7,974 bases of DNA from Pseudomonadota bacterium (GTDB lineage Bacteria > Pseudomonadota > Gammaproteobacteria > Burkholderiales > Methylophilaceae): contig JAEWTK010000047.1 of assembly GCA_023459535.1 (NCBI GenBank), forward strand, positions 1-7,974, given 5' to 3'. The translations under genes were made by a program, and so were the position numbers. Under the pieces are notes generated by a model. It was given only the letters and a program-made list of their open reading frames with translations. It had not been told where the DNA came from and ran no database searches. Shown piece by piece: positions 1 through 7,974 of this stretch. Numbering within the stretch: position 1 is the stretch's first letter; each line of letters opens with the position of its first letter.

Positions 1-69
1 GGCTTGTTCACTACAGCCGGCGGCACCAACAAGCAGCCCCGTCAACAGCCAAATCATTTTGATACGCAT
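1..69 (-). CDS. Putative lipoprotein, N-terminal fragment (runs off the left edge)
   Basis: Only the first 23 codons are inside the window. They begin MRIKMIWLLTGLLVGAAGCS, which is a basic N-terminus, a hydrophobic core and then Ala-Ala-Gly-Cys. This is an acceptable lipobox with the lipidated cysteine at residue 19, so the product is probably an exported lipoprotein processed by signal peptidase II (LspA is encoded in this same window). The start is supported by GGGAG six bases upstream of the ATG. A putative FNR-box promoter (see 133-146) lies directly upstream, so the gene probably has its own promoter although it follows the DUF3365 gene in the same direction. The mature protein is not visible. 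Many redox lipoproteins and lipid-anchored cytochromes start this way, but nothing seen here fixes the function. Confidence 0.7.
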   Translation of the reverse strand, partial: MRIKMIWLLTGLLVGAAGCSEQA

Positions 70-104
70 CTTCAACTCCCGTCACTTTCATAAAACCTGA
101 ATTC

Positions 105-110
105 ATCCTA
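105..110 (-). promoter_or_regulatory. Putative -10 hexamer of the edge lipoprotein gene
   Basis: Read on the minus strand this is TAGGAT, a 4/6 match to TATAAT. If transcription starts about 7 bases downstream (near 98), the FNR-like box at 133-146 is centred at about -41.5, the standard spacing of a class II FNR-activated promoter. The hexamer alone is weak; its placement relative to the box is what makes it credible. Confidence 0.4.
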
Positions 111-132
111 ATCATTTCCTTGAGCCGCTGAT

Positions 133-146
133 TTGACCTATATCAA
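133..146 (-). promoter_or_regulatory. FNR/ANR/DNR-type binding site
   Basis: The minus strand reads TTGATATAGGTCAA, a 9/10 match to the consensus TTGAT-N4-ATCAA (the mismatch is G for A in the second half). It sits in a slightly larger palindrome, ATTTGA-N6-TCAAAT (131-148). It lies between the DUF3365 gene and the edge lipoprotein, and only the lipoprotein lies downstream of it in a usable orientation. The site suggests control of that gene by oxygen limitation or nitric oxide through a CRP/FNR-family activator. Which family member binds cannot be told from the site. Confidence 0.55.
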
Positions 147-170
147 ATTTAGTATAGGCGCAGCCAGCAA

Positions 171-755
171 CTACTGCACCTTCTGCCGGATCGAGATCGC
201 ACCGCGGATCTGGCCGGCACTGTAACCGGTCGCCTGGTCCTGCGGATATTCGGCCTTGAGCAGCGCCTTGACGCCATCCGGGATGTCCTGCTCCGTGCCG
301 TGGCACTTCAGGCACATGGCCTGTGCCGGTATCGCCTTCATGTAGCGGAACCAGCGGCCATCGGCGCTCTCGCCGTAGGCGGTCACCTCCATCCCGGCCG
401 GCGGCTTGCCGGCCTGCTGGTCTTGATCGAAACCCTCAAGCACCATCCTTTCCCAATGGTCCGGCGTGCCCTGCACACTGTTGCGCGGCTTGAGCGAAAC
501 GCGCTTGACCGTGCGCGTATCGGACGAATATTGCGCCGCCAGCGCCGGCGCCACCTGCTTGCATACGCCGATGGCGCTCTCGATGCCGCCCGTCTCGATC
601 TGCTGTTTCAGCGTGCCGCCCAGGGTCTGCATGAACTCCTGCGCCGTCTTGCGGCTTTCTTCCAGATATCTGGCTTCCGTCTCATCGGTGCCGCCGGCTT
701 GCGCCGTCAGCGTGAAACTGGACAGTATTGCCGCTACGATCCATGAATATTGCAT
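171..755 (-). CDS. Exported DUF3365 (Tll0287-like) protein with one c-type heme motif
   Basis: The protein has 194 residues. Residues 1-20 form a Sec signal peptide, with likely cleavage at AQA|GG. The rest resembles the DUF3365/Tll0287-like heme-binding domain: a helical N-terminal part, a conserved-type cysteine segment AIGVCKQVAPALA (Cys65), the family-like stretch RVSLKPRNSVQGTPDHWE (about 86-102), then CLKCH at 148-152, a CxxCH site for covalent heme with His152 as one axial ligand. The protein should be periplasmic and mature with c-heme. Proteins of this family are mostly uncharacterised and are thought to act in redox chemistry or gas/redox sensing, often as the sensor part of larger signalling proteins; here the domain stands alone. 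The ATG at 755 was chosen over an in-frame ATG at 857 because GGAGA lies about 7 bases upstream and the signal peptide starts there. The gene diverges from katG. Its exact role is unknown. Confidence 0.85.
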   Translation of the reverse strand: MQYSWIVAAILSSFTLTAQAGGTDETEARYLEESRKTAQEFMQTLGGTLKQQIETGGIESAIGVCKQVAPALAAQYSSDTRTVKRVSLKPRNSVQGTPDHWERMVLEGFDQDQQAGKPPAGMEVTAYGESADGRWFRYMKAIPAQAMCLKCHGTEQDIPDGVKALLKAEYPQDQATGYSAGQIRGAISIRQKVQ

Positions 756-957
756 GATGCTTCTCCTTTTACATGACAATGGTATCCGTCGGATGACTAG
801 TCCACCCAGGGATTGAAAACCCTCTGCAAGCCATAAAATTGTACGAATCTCCAACACCTATATTCGATGATACGCGCTCAGCCTCCGGCTTTAAACTGGC
901 GGCGAGCACCCATGTGTACGACAGCCGATACGTCCTACATGCTCTCAGATAGTCCAA

Positions 958-1007
958 ATTGATTTATAAATACTATCAATAAAATAATAACAATCAATTT
1001 AATCAAT
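958..1007. repeat. ATCAAT repeat cluster in the katG upstream region
   Basis: The hexamer ATCAAT occurs at 975-980, 993-998 and 1002-1007, spaced 18 and 9 bases apart. Its inverse ATTGAT occurs at 958-963, giving a perfect ATTGAT-N11-ATCAAT inverted repeat (958-980). The last two copies are extended as AATCAATT direct repeats with a 9-base period. Such an arrangement can reflect binding of a dimeric regulator, but base composition here is 90% AT and part of the pattern may be chance. Confidence 0.5.
962..998 (+). promoter_or_regulatory. Possible OxyR binding site upstream of katG
   Basis: The OxyR consensus is ATAG-N7-CTAT-N7-ATAG-N7-CTAT. With this phase the four tetrads are ATTT (962), CTAT (973), ATAA (984) and CAAT (995), matching 2, 4, 3 and 3 of 4 bases, or 12/16 overall. 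This was the best of the phases checked by eye. The site ends right before the presumed -35 region (999-1004), where OxyR binds at many of its activated promoters, and katG is a standard OxyR target. The AT-rich background raises the chance level, so this is a candidate only. Confidence 0.4.
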
Positions 1008-1027
1008 TAAAAATTCCAGCTTATGAT
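999..1027 (+). promoter_or_regulatory. Putative sigma-70 promoter for the sORF-katG transcript
   Basis: The -10 candidate is TATGAT at 1022-1027 (5/6 to TATAAT). Seventeen bases upstream is TTAATC at 999-1004, a poor -35 (3/6 to TTGACA). A weak -35 next to an activator site is typical of activator-dependent promoters. The predicted start is near 1034, so the transcript would carry the small ORF at 1057 before katG. Confidence 0.45.
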
Positions 1028-1047
1028 GGTCACACCTGATGCCATAC

Positions 1048-1052
1048 GGAGG
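1048..1052 (+). promoter_or_regulatory. Shine-Dalgarno sequence of the small ORF
   Basis: GGAGG lies 4 bases before the ATG at 1057. It is a full core anti-16S match, although the spacing is short. It decides the start at 1057 rather than the in-frame ATG at 1039, which has no comparable site and would lie only about 5 bases from the predicted transcript start. Confidence 0.6.
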
Positions 1053-1056
1053 CCCT

Positions 1057-1131
1057 ATGCACTACGCGCTTCAACCTATTACCAATCCGTACCTGCTGGA
1101 GTACCTTGCCAGTTACGGCATTGGTCACTGA
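1057..1131 (+). CDS. Candidate 24-residue small protein or leader peptide ahead of katG
   Basis: The ORF has 24 codons plus TGA. The peptide begins MHYALQPITNPYLLEYL and ends SYGIGH. It has a strong GGAGG, lies 37 bases before katG and would be the first ORF of the predicted katG transcript. All four tyrosines use TAC, and 14 of 23 sense codons after ATG end in G or C despite the AT-rich DNA just upstream, which is mildly in favour of real coding. It has no signal peptide, no long hydrophobic segment and no run of one amino acid typical of an attenuation leader. Tyr and Leu are abundant and the middle could form a short amphipathic helix. I do not recognise a family. It could be a regulatory upstream ORF, a small functional protein, or a chance ORF behind a chance GGAGG. 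Confidence 0.5.
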   Translation: MHYALQPITNPYLLEYLASYGIGH

Positions 1132-1135
1132 ATAA

Positions 1136-3340
<2,205 letters not shown>

Positions 3341-3399
3341 CCATCATTAGGGGAAAATGCTCCCCCATGTTTCCATAGCGGCAGATTGACGTTTCATGA

Positions 3400-3435
3400 A
3401 AAGCAAGAGGCCGGCGATTGCCGGCCTCTTGCTTT
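3400..3435. terminator. Bidirectional rho-independent terminator between convergent genes
   Basis: The hairpin has a perfect 16-bp stem (3400-3415 pairing with 3420-3435) and a GATT loop. The outer pairs are A-T (AAA/TTT) and the inner part is GC-rich (GGCCGGC), so the transcript ends in a short U-rich tail in both directions. It lies 59 bases after katG and 30 bases past the end of the minus-strand gene at 3466, and so closes both transcription units. A much weaker 5-bp hairpin (GGGGA/TCCCC, 3350-3365) without a T tract lies nearer katG. Confidence 0.9.
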
Positions 3436-3465
3436 ATAAATCCTACCTAATGAATCAGAACTTCC

Positions 3466-3816
3466 TCACCATCCTGGGTTAAAGGGCTCAAGCACGCAAC
3501 GCACTTCCAGCACCTGGACCCGATCATCGGTCTGCGGGGTCTGCTCAAAAGTCACGGCATTCTTGTCGCGGTTGGTCCAGACCATGCCATTGGCCCGCTG
3601 CAAAGCTGAGCTGAATCGCTTCAAGCGGCTGGAACAGGCTTCAAGATCGTCATTGACCGAGGTCCTCAGCAGATAATGTTTCTTTGAATTATCCAATATC
3701 TCGACCACCGTCGACCACTGGCCAGGCTTGGGAGCGTAATTGCCGGAAGTATCGGCCAGAGCCGTTGTCGCAAACGCCAGCAGGCCGGCTGTCAGCATCA
3801 TGTTGATTCGCTTCAT
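3466..3816 (-). CDS. Small exported protein of unknown function
   Basis: The protein has 116 residues. Residues 1-21 are a clear Sec signal peptide (basic MKRIN, hydrophobic core, ALA|DTS cleavage). The mature part has about 95 residues, including GNYAPKPGQW, a polar middle with Cys61, and a late VLEVRCVLEPF segment with Cys107. The two cysteines could form one disulfide in the periplasm. Alternating hydrophobic residues in WSTVVEIL, NAVTFEQ and VQVLEVRCVLE suggest beta strands flanking a helix at about 56-76. I do not recognise the family. The ATG at 3816 was chosen over an in-frame upstream start at 3888 because AAAGGAA precedes it and the signal peptide begins there. It lies 76 bases downstream of msrB in the same direction with no terminator between them, so it is probably co-transcribed with msrB and is the last gene before the hairpin. 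Confidence 0.8.
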   Translation of the reverse strand: MKRINMMLTAGLLAFATTALADTSGNYAPKPGQWSTVVEILDNSKKHYLLRTSVNDDLEACSSRLKRFSSALQRANGMVWTNRDKNAVTFEQTPQTDDRVQVLEVRCVLEPFNPGW

Positions 3817-3892
3817 GGTGTTCCTTTCGTGAATTACCCGAACTTCTCCGACAACAGCATCCAAGGAATGTCCCTCTCGAATTCTCACTGCT

Positions 3893-4285
3893 TCAGCGCG
3901 GCTCGAACCTCAGCGCGGCGGAATTAATGCAGTAGCGCAATCCGGTCGGCTGCGGACCGTCATTGAAGACATGACCCAGATGCGCATCGCAAACGTTGCA
4001 GATGACTTCGGTGCGGATCATGTGGTGCGAACTGTCGATCTTCTCGCGCACATTGCTTTCATCGATCGGCTTGAAGTAACTGGGCCAGCCGCAACCGGAG
4101 TCGAACTTGGTATCTGACTCGAATAGCGGTGTGCCGCAACAGACACAAGTGTAAGTACCCGCTTGCCTGAAATGAGTGTATTCACCGGTTCCAGGACGCT
4201 CGGTCGCCGACTTGCGTGTCACTTCGTACTGAATCGGGCTGAGCTGTGCCCGCCATTCATCATCGCTCTTGATCACTTTCGCCAT
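3893..4285 (-). CDS. msrB: Peptide-methionine (R)-S-oxide reductase MsrB
   Basis: This 130-residue enzyme reduces the R isomer of methionine sulfoxide in proteins, using thioredoxin as electron donor. It is a single-domain SelR protein. The zinc-binding CxxC pairs are Cys47/Cys50 ([10 protein letters not shown]) and Cys96/Cys99 ([13 protein letters not shown]). The catalytic residue is Cys119 in [11 protein letters not shown], and Cys65 in [10 protein letters not shown] sits at the usual resolving position. There is no signal peptide, so it acts in the cytoplasm. The ATG at 4285 has AAGGAGAG about 6 bases upstream. It follows lspA by 67 bases in the same direction, with no promoter I could recognise, so read-through from the ribF-ileS-lspA operon is likely. 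Its position facing katG places two oxidative-stress functions at the same convergent junction. Confidence 0.97.
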   Translation of the reverse strand: MAKVIKSDDEWRAQLSPIQYEVTRKSATERPGTGEYTHFRQAGTYTCVCCGTPLFESDTKFDSGCGWPSYFKPIDESNVREKIDSSHHMIRTEVICNVCDAHLGHVFNDGPQPTGLRYCINSAALRFEPR

Positions 4286-4352
4286 GCTCTCTCTCCTTGC
4301 CGATGTCTGCAGCTACAGACACCGGTCAGCGCCCTCTGGTTTCCCTGAAAGG

Positions 4353-4811
4353 TCAGGTGCGGGGCTTTTTGAAACTATCCAGCAATAATAATACGACACC
4401 GCAGCTGATGGCGGAATCCGCCACATTAAATGCAGGCCAATGCCAGCCATGGTAATGGAAGAACAGGAAGTCCACCACATAGCCCAGGGTCAGGCGGTCG
4501 TACAGGTTGCCGAGGGCACCACCGAGCACCAAGGCCAGCGCAAAGCAGAACAGCTTCTCGGTCTTGTGCTTTCTCAGCAGATAGACGATGACCACAGATG
4601 CGACGATGGCGATGGCGCTGAAGAAGAACCGCTGCCAGCCGCCGGCGCCGGCGAGAAAGCTGAAAGCCGCGCCCTCATTGTGGTAGCGCACCAGATCGAA
4701 AAAGCTGGTGATATAGAGATGCTCGCCGAGTGCAAAAGCCTGCAGCACCAGATGCTTGGTGTAGAGGTCGAGCGCGATGACAATCGCGCTGAGTCCCAGC
4801 CACTTAAGCAT
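4353..4811 (-). CDS. lspA: Lipoprotein signal peptidase (signal peptidase II) LspA
   Basis: This 152-residue inner-membrane aspartic protease removes signal peptides from diacylglyceryl-modified prolipoproteins. Four hydrophobic segments are visible (about 4-22, 45-55 extending into 62-79, 87-101 and 128-145). Family motifs are [26 protein letters not shown] and [11 protein letters not shown]. The catalytic aspartates are Asp114 and Asp132, separated by 18 residues as in E. coli LspA. The ATG at 4811 overlaps the end of ileS by 8 bases. An in-frame GTG at 4832 would add seven polar residues and has no ribosome binding site, so the ATG is preferred. There is little Shine-Dalgarno signal before it, and translation is probably coupled to the end of ileS. 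It would process, among others, the putative lipoprotein at the left edge. Confidence 0.96.
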   Translation of the reverse strand: MLKWLGLSAIVIALDLYTKHLVLQAFALGEHLYITSFFDLVRYHNEGAAFSFLAGAGGWQRFFFSAIAIVASVVIVYLLRKHKTEKLFCFALALVLGGALGNLYDRLTLGYVVDFLFFHYHGWHWPAFNVADSAISCGVVLLLLDSFKKPRT

Positions 4812-7599
4812 GGCTTCTGGCTTCACCTGCACCGAACAGGTTGCTCACGCAACGACCGCAGATGGTCGGATGCGCGGCATCGGCGCCGACATCGGCGCGG
4901 TAGTGCCAGCAACGTTCGCACTTGGCATGCGGACTGGGCGTGACCTTGATGCGCACATCGCCATCCGTCAGCTCATGCAAGGTCGCACGCGAAACAATCA
5001 ACACAAAACGCAGGTCGTCACCCAAGCGGGTAAGCGCCTGATAGGTCGCACCTGATGCGTGAATATCCAGCTCGGACTGCAAGGACGAGCCGACAAGGCC
5101 CTGTGCACGCTGCTCCTCAATCGCCTTGTTGGCGAGCGCTCGCACTTCAAGTACGGCTTGCCATTGCGCGATTCCAGCCTCGCTCCAACCATTGACCGGC
5201 AGCTCATACCAGACATCCTCGAATACGGTCGCTTCTGCGTCCATGCCCAGCGTCTGCCAGATCTCGTCCGCCGTGAAGCTGAGGATGGGCGCCATCAGGC
5301 GCATCATGGCCTGCGTGATGTGATACAGCGCACTCTGCGCGGCGCGGCGGGCATGGGAAGTCTCACCGCTGGTGTAGAGCCGGTCCTTGAGGATATCCAG
5401 ATAGAAGCCGCCGAGGTCTTCGGAACAGAAGCTGACGAACTTCTGCACGGCGAGGTGGAACTCGTAGCGGTCGTAGTCGGCAAGAATTCTACCCTGCAGG
5501 TCCTGGGTCAGCACCAGCGCGTAACGGTCGATTTCCAGCCATTGGTCGACCGGCAGCAAGTCCTTGCTCGCATCGAAATCCGCCAGATTAGCGAGCAGGA
5601 AGCGCAAGGTATTGCGGATACGGCGATAGCCTTCCGCCACACGTTTCAGGATCTCGTCAGAAATGGTCAACTCACCGGAGTAATCGGTCGAAGCCACCCA
5701 CAGGCGCAGGATATCAGCACCGTAGGTATCCATGACCTTTTGCGGCGCGACGACGTTGCCCTTGGATTTGCTCATCTTGTGGCCGGAGCCGTCGACGACG
5801 AAACCATGGGTCAACAACGCATCGTAGGGCGCACGACCGTCGATAGCGCAACCGGTCAGTAGAGAGGACTGGAACCAGCCACGGTGCTGATCGGAGCCTT
5901 CGAGATAGAGATCAGCCGGATGTTTCAGTTCTGCGCGGCGCTTCAATACTGCGGCATGCGTCGCACCGGAATCGAACCAGACATCCAGCGTATCGGTGAC
6001 CTTCTTGTATTGTGCAGCGTTGTCCGGCGCATGCTGGGCGAGGAAAGCGGCACCATCCAGCGAGAACCAGGCTTCAATGCCCTGCTGCTCGACCTGCAAC
6101 GCGACCTTTTCCAGCAATTCCAGCGTCTGCGGATGCGGTTCGCCGGTTTCCCTGTGAACGAACAGCGGCATCGGCACACCCCAGTTGCGCTGACGCGATA
6201 CGCACCAGTCCGGACGGTTTTTGATCATGGCTTCCAGCCGTGCGCGGCCCCATGACGGGAAGAACTCGGTATTGGCGACGGCCTGATTGGCATGTTCGCG
6301 CAAGGTCTTGCCTGATGCATCCTGCTCGTTCATGCCGATGAACCACTGGTGGGTGGCACGGAAGATCACCGGCGTCTTGTGGCGCCAGCAATGCGGGTAG
6401 CTGTGATTCAAGCGTGCCGAAGCCATCAGGTTGCCGCCGGCCTGCAGGGTCTCGATCACGGCCTTGTTGGCATCCCAAATGCTCATGCCGGCAAACAACT
6501 CGACCCGGCTGTAGAACTTGCCGTCGTCGCCGACCGGATTATCGACCGGCAGGTTGTAACGCATACCGACCGCATAGTCTTCCAGACCGTGCGCCGGCGC
6601 AGTATGCACCAGACCGGTACCGGCATCGGTCGTGACATGATCGCCGCAGATGACCGGCACCTGTCGTGCATAGAACGGATGTTGCAATTGCAAGTGTTCA
6701 AGTGCAGCACCCTTGCAACTGGCCAGTACCTTCGTGCCTTCTTCGCCATAACGCGCCAGCGTGCTCCCGGCCAGCGCTTCCGCAAGCACCAGCAAGCCCC
6801 TGCCGGTCTGAATCAACTGATAGTCCAGCTCCGGATGCACACAGACTGCCTGGTTGGCCGGCAATGTCCATGGGGTCGTGGTCCAGATGACGGCATAGGC
6901 ATCGCCCTTGACCTCGGCGCCGAATGCCTTACACAGCGCGGTCTTGTCGACGAACTTGAAACCGACATCGATCGCCGGCGAGTTCTTGTCTTCGTACTCG
7001 ACTTCCGCTTCCGCCAGCGCAGAGCCGCAGTCCACACACCAGTGCACAGGCTTGGAGCCCTGATACAGGTAACCGTTTTTATAGATGTCGCCGAGTGCAC
7101 GCATGATGTCGGCCTCGGTCCTGAAATCCATGGTCAGGTAGGGATGCTCCCAGTCGCCCAGCACGCCGAGGCGGATGAAATCGGCCTTCTGCCGCTCAAC
7201 CTGTTGCTTGGCATAATCGCGGCACAGCTCGCGGAATTTCGCCGGGGCGATGTCCTTGCCGTGATTCTTTTCCACCACCAGTTCAATTGGCAGGCCGTGA
7301 CAATCCCAGCCCGGCACATAAGGCGCGTCGAAGCCCGACAGCGTCTTGGACTTGATAATGATGTCCTTCAGGATCTTGTTGACCGCATGACCGATATGAA
7401 TATCGCCATTGGCATAGGGCGGGCCGTCGTGCAGCACAAACTTGGGTGCACCCTTGCGCGCTGTGCGAATCCGTTCATACAGCTTTTTCTGCTGCCAGGC
7501 CTTCAGCCATTGCGGTTCGCGCTTGGCCAGATCGCCACGCATGGGGAAAGCGGTTTCAGGTAGATTCAGTTTGTATTTGGCGTTTTTTTCGTCAGTCAT
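4804..7599 (-). CDS. ileS: Isoleucyl-tRNA synthetase IleS
   Basis: This 931-residue class I aminoacyl-tRNA synthetase charges tRNA-Ile and is about the usual bacterial length. The HIGH motif is at 68-71 ([11 protein letters not shown]) and KMSKS at 608-612 ([12 protein letters not shown]). [10 protein letters not shown] (97-106) belongs to the Rossmann catalytic fold. The inserted CP1 editing domain contains TTPWTLPAN (241-249) and [12 protein letters not shown] (327-338), which clear mischarged valine. [14 protein letters not shown] lies at 465-478. The C-terminal zinc finger has Cys894/Cys897 and Cys914/Cys917, as in eubacterial-type IleS, the class generally associated with mupirocin sensitivity. 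The start codon overlaps the ribF stop as ATGA, with almost no Shine-Dalgarno sequence, indicating translational coupling. It is the middle gene of the conserved ribF-ileS-lspA operon. Confidence 0.99.
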   Translation of the reverse strand: MTDEKNAKYKLNLPETAFPMRGDLAKREPQWLKAWQQKKLYERIRTARKGAPKFVLHDGPPYANGDIHIGHAVNKILKDIIIKSKTLSGFDAPYVPGWDCHGLPIELVVEKNHGKDIAPAKFRELCRDYAKQQVERQKADFIRLGVLGDWEHPYLTMDFRTEADIMRALGDIYKNGYLYQGSKPVHWCVDCGSALAEAEVEYEDKNSPAIDVGFKFVDKTALCKAFGAEVKGDAYAVIWTTTPWTLPANQAVCVHPELDYQLIQTGRGLLVLAEALAGSTLARYGEEGTKVLASCKGAALEHLQLQHPFYARQVPVICGDHVTTDAGTGLVHTAPAHGLEDYAVGMRYNLPVDNPVGDDGKFYSRVELFAGMSIWDANKAVIETLQAGGNLMASARLNHSYPHCWRHKTPVIFRATHQWFIGMNEQDASGKTLREHANQAVANTEFFPSWGRARLEAMIKNRPDWCVSRQRNWGVPMPLFVHRETGEPHPQTLELLEKVALQVEQQGIEAWFSLDGAAFLAQHAPDNAAQYKKVTDTLDVWFDSGATHAAVLKRRAELKHPADLYLEGSDQHRGWFQSSLLTGCAIDGRAPYDALLTHGFVVDGSGHKMSKSKGNVVAPQKVMDTYGADILRLWVASTDYSGELTISDEILKRVAEGYRRIRNTLRFLLANLADFDASKDLLPVDQWLEIDRYALVLTQDLQGRILADYDRYEFHLAVQKFVSFCSEDLGGFYLDILKDRLYTSGETSHARRAAQSALYHITQAMMRLMAPILSFTADEIWQTLGMDAEATVFEDVWYELPVNGWSEAGIAQWQAVLEVRALANKAIEEQRAQGLVGSSLQSELDIHASGATYQALTRLGDDLRFVLIVSRATLHELTDGDVRIKVTPSPHAKCERCWHYRADVGADAAHPTICGRCVSNLFGAGEARSHA

Positions 7600-7974
7600 G
7601 TGGCGTACTTAAAATATTCGCGCGCTTTTTGCGCGTCGCTGGCTATCCAGGTTTTCAGGGTTTCAATATCGGCAAACTTCATTTCGTCACGGATCTTGTG
7701 CAGAAAATGCACGCGTACATGCTTGCCATAAATATCCTGTTGAAAATCAAACAGGTGTACTTCCAGTGTAGGCTTGCCACCTTGTTTTACGGTGGGACGC
7801 ACACCGAGGCTGGCAACGCCGGGCAGGGGCGACTCTGCCAAACCTTCCAATTTTACCGCATAGACCCCGAAAAGCGGCGGCCTATCGTGCAACATATGGA
7901 TATTTGCCGTCGGATAGCCCCAGGTTCGACCCACTTTGTCGCCATGCACGACCTTGCCGCTGATGGTGTAGGGG
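7596..7974 (-). CDS. ribF: Bifunctional riboflavin kinase/FAD synthetase RibF, C-terminal part
   Basis: This is the C-terminal 125 residues; the frame is open to the right edge, so the FAD synthetase (nucleotidyltransferase) domain and the start lie outside. What is visible is the riboflavin kinase domain, which makes FMN from riboflavin and ATP. It includes [18 protein letters not shown] followed by YPTANI, the ATP-binding PTAN motif region, then [20 protein letters not shown], and LEVHLFDF with the Glu in the position of the catalytic base, and HKIRDEMKF near the end. A GTG at 7949 is internal, because the conserved sequence continues in frame upstream of it. The stop overlaps the ileS ATG by 4 bases. 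Confidence 0.96.
   Translation of the reverse strand, partial: PYTISGKVVHGDKVGRTWGYPTANIHMLHDRPPLFGVYAVKLEGLAESPLPGVASLGVRPTVKQGGKPTLEVHLFDFQQDIYGKHVRVHFLHKIRDEMKFADIETLKTWIASDAQKAREYFKYAT

Larger units (their letters stand above)
756..1056. other. Intergenic region between divergent DUF3365 and sORF-katG genes
   Basis: No convincing ORF lies here. The left part (756-955) has ordinary composition and must hold the promoter of the minus-strand DUF3365 gene, but I could not identify a persuasive -35/-10 pair. It contains only short hairpins, for example AGGG-N8-CCCT near 818-833. The right part has a 60-base block (956-1015) with only six G or C bases, which carries ATCAAT repeats and an OxyR-like tetrad and is followed by a -10 hexamer directed toward katG. 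The sharp contrast with the GC-rich genes on both sides marks it as a regulatory region. Confidence 0.7.

Noticed and set aside
137..158. CCTATA-N10-TATAGG inverted repeat after the DUF3365 gene as its terminator
   Set aside because: The stem is short and AT-rich with no T run, and it overlaps the FNR-like box, which explains part of the symmetry.
958..980. ATTGAT-N11-ATCAAT as a second FNR box
   Set aside because: FNR half-sites must be 4 bases apart (TTGAT-N4-ATCAA). The spacing here is 11, so an FNR-family dimer would not fit.
984..1015. IHF or Fur site in the AT-rich block
   Set aside because: The ATCAA units lack the downstream TTR of the IHF consensus at the right distance, and no GATAATGATAATC-like Fur repeat is present.
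1039..1131. Longer version of the small ORF starting at ATG 1039 (30 codons)
   Set aside because: There is no Shine-Dalgarno sequence before 1039, and it would start almost at the predicted transcript 5' end. GGAGG favours 1057.
4304..4321. Hairpin TGTCTG-N6-CAGACA between lspA and msrB as a terminator
   Set aside because: The stem is only 6 bp and no T tract follows on either strand, so termination is unlikely. It might affect mRNA stability at most.
6349..7563. Long plus-strand frame (404 codons) opposite ileS, with another at 5059-5862
   Set aside because: Both lie wholly within ileS, which has all its synthetase motifs. They have no family motif or credible ribosome binding site, and are best explained as codon-bias shadows.
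7947..7949. GTG at 7949 as the start of a short riboflavin kinase gene
   Set aside because: Typical RibF sequence (YTISGKV) continues in frame upstream to the window edge, so this codon is an internal valine of a longer gene.

Overview
The window looks like chromosomal DNA of a Gram-negative proteobacterium, most likely a betaproteobacterium. The grounds are the gene order ribF-ileS-lspA, the high-GC coding sequence, and an IleS whose sequence resembles betaproteobacterial versions. The taxon is inferred from remembered family resemblance, not from a search. The DNA reads as stable core chromosome: I see no transposase, integrase, tRNA, rRNA or CRISPR array.

Layout, left to right. (1) Positions 1-69, minus strand: the first 23 codons of a lipoprotein that runs off the left edge. 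Behind it lies a good FNR/ANR-type box (133-146), placed as in a class II FNR promoter. (2) 171-755, minus: an exported DUF3365 (Tll0287-like) protein with one c-type heme motif. (3) 756-1056: a divergent regulatory region. It contains a 60-bp stretch (956-1015) that is 90% AT, with repeated ATCAAT units and an OxyR-like tetrad, followed by a good -10 hexamer. (4) 1057-1131, plus: an apparently unannotated 24-codon ORF with a strong Shine-Dalgarno sequence, then 1169-3340, plus: katG, a complete bifunctional catalase-peroxidase. (5) 3400-3435: a perfect 16-bp hairpin where the two transcription directions meet. (6) 3466-7974, minus: a gene series read right to left, ribF (3' part only), ileS, lspA, msrB, and a small exported protein of unknown function.

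How the genes fit together. ribF-ileS-lspA is the classical proteobacterial housekeeping cluster (flavin cofactor synthesis, tRNA-Ile charging, lipoprotein signal peptidase), and its reading frames overlap by 4 and 8 bases. Here it continues into msrB (repair of oxidised methionine) and the small exported protein, which differs from the fkpB-ispH continuation familiar from E. coli. KatG removes H2O2 and MsrB repairs its damage; their genes converge on the same terminator. With the heme protein divergent from katG, the left half reads as a redox and oxidative-stress neighbourhood beside a housekeeping operon.

The least explained items are the small ORF ahead of katG, its putative OxyR-controlled promoter, the FNR-like promoter of the edge lipoprotein, and the uncharacterised 116-residue exported protein beside MsrB. 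I found no clear evidence of a wholly new multi-gene system.
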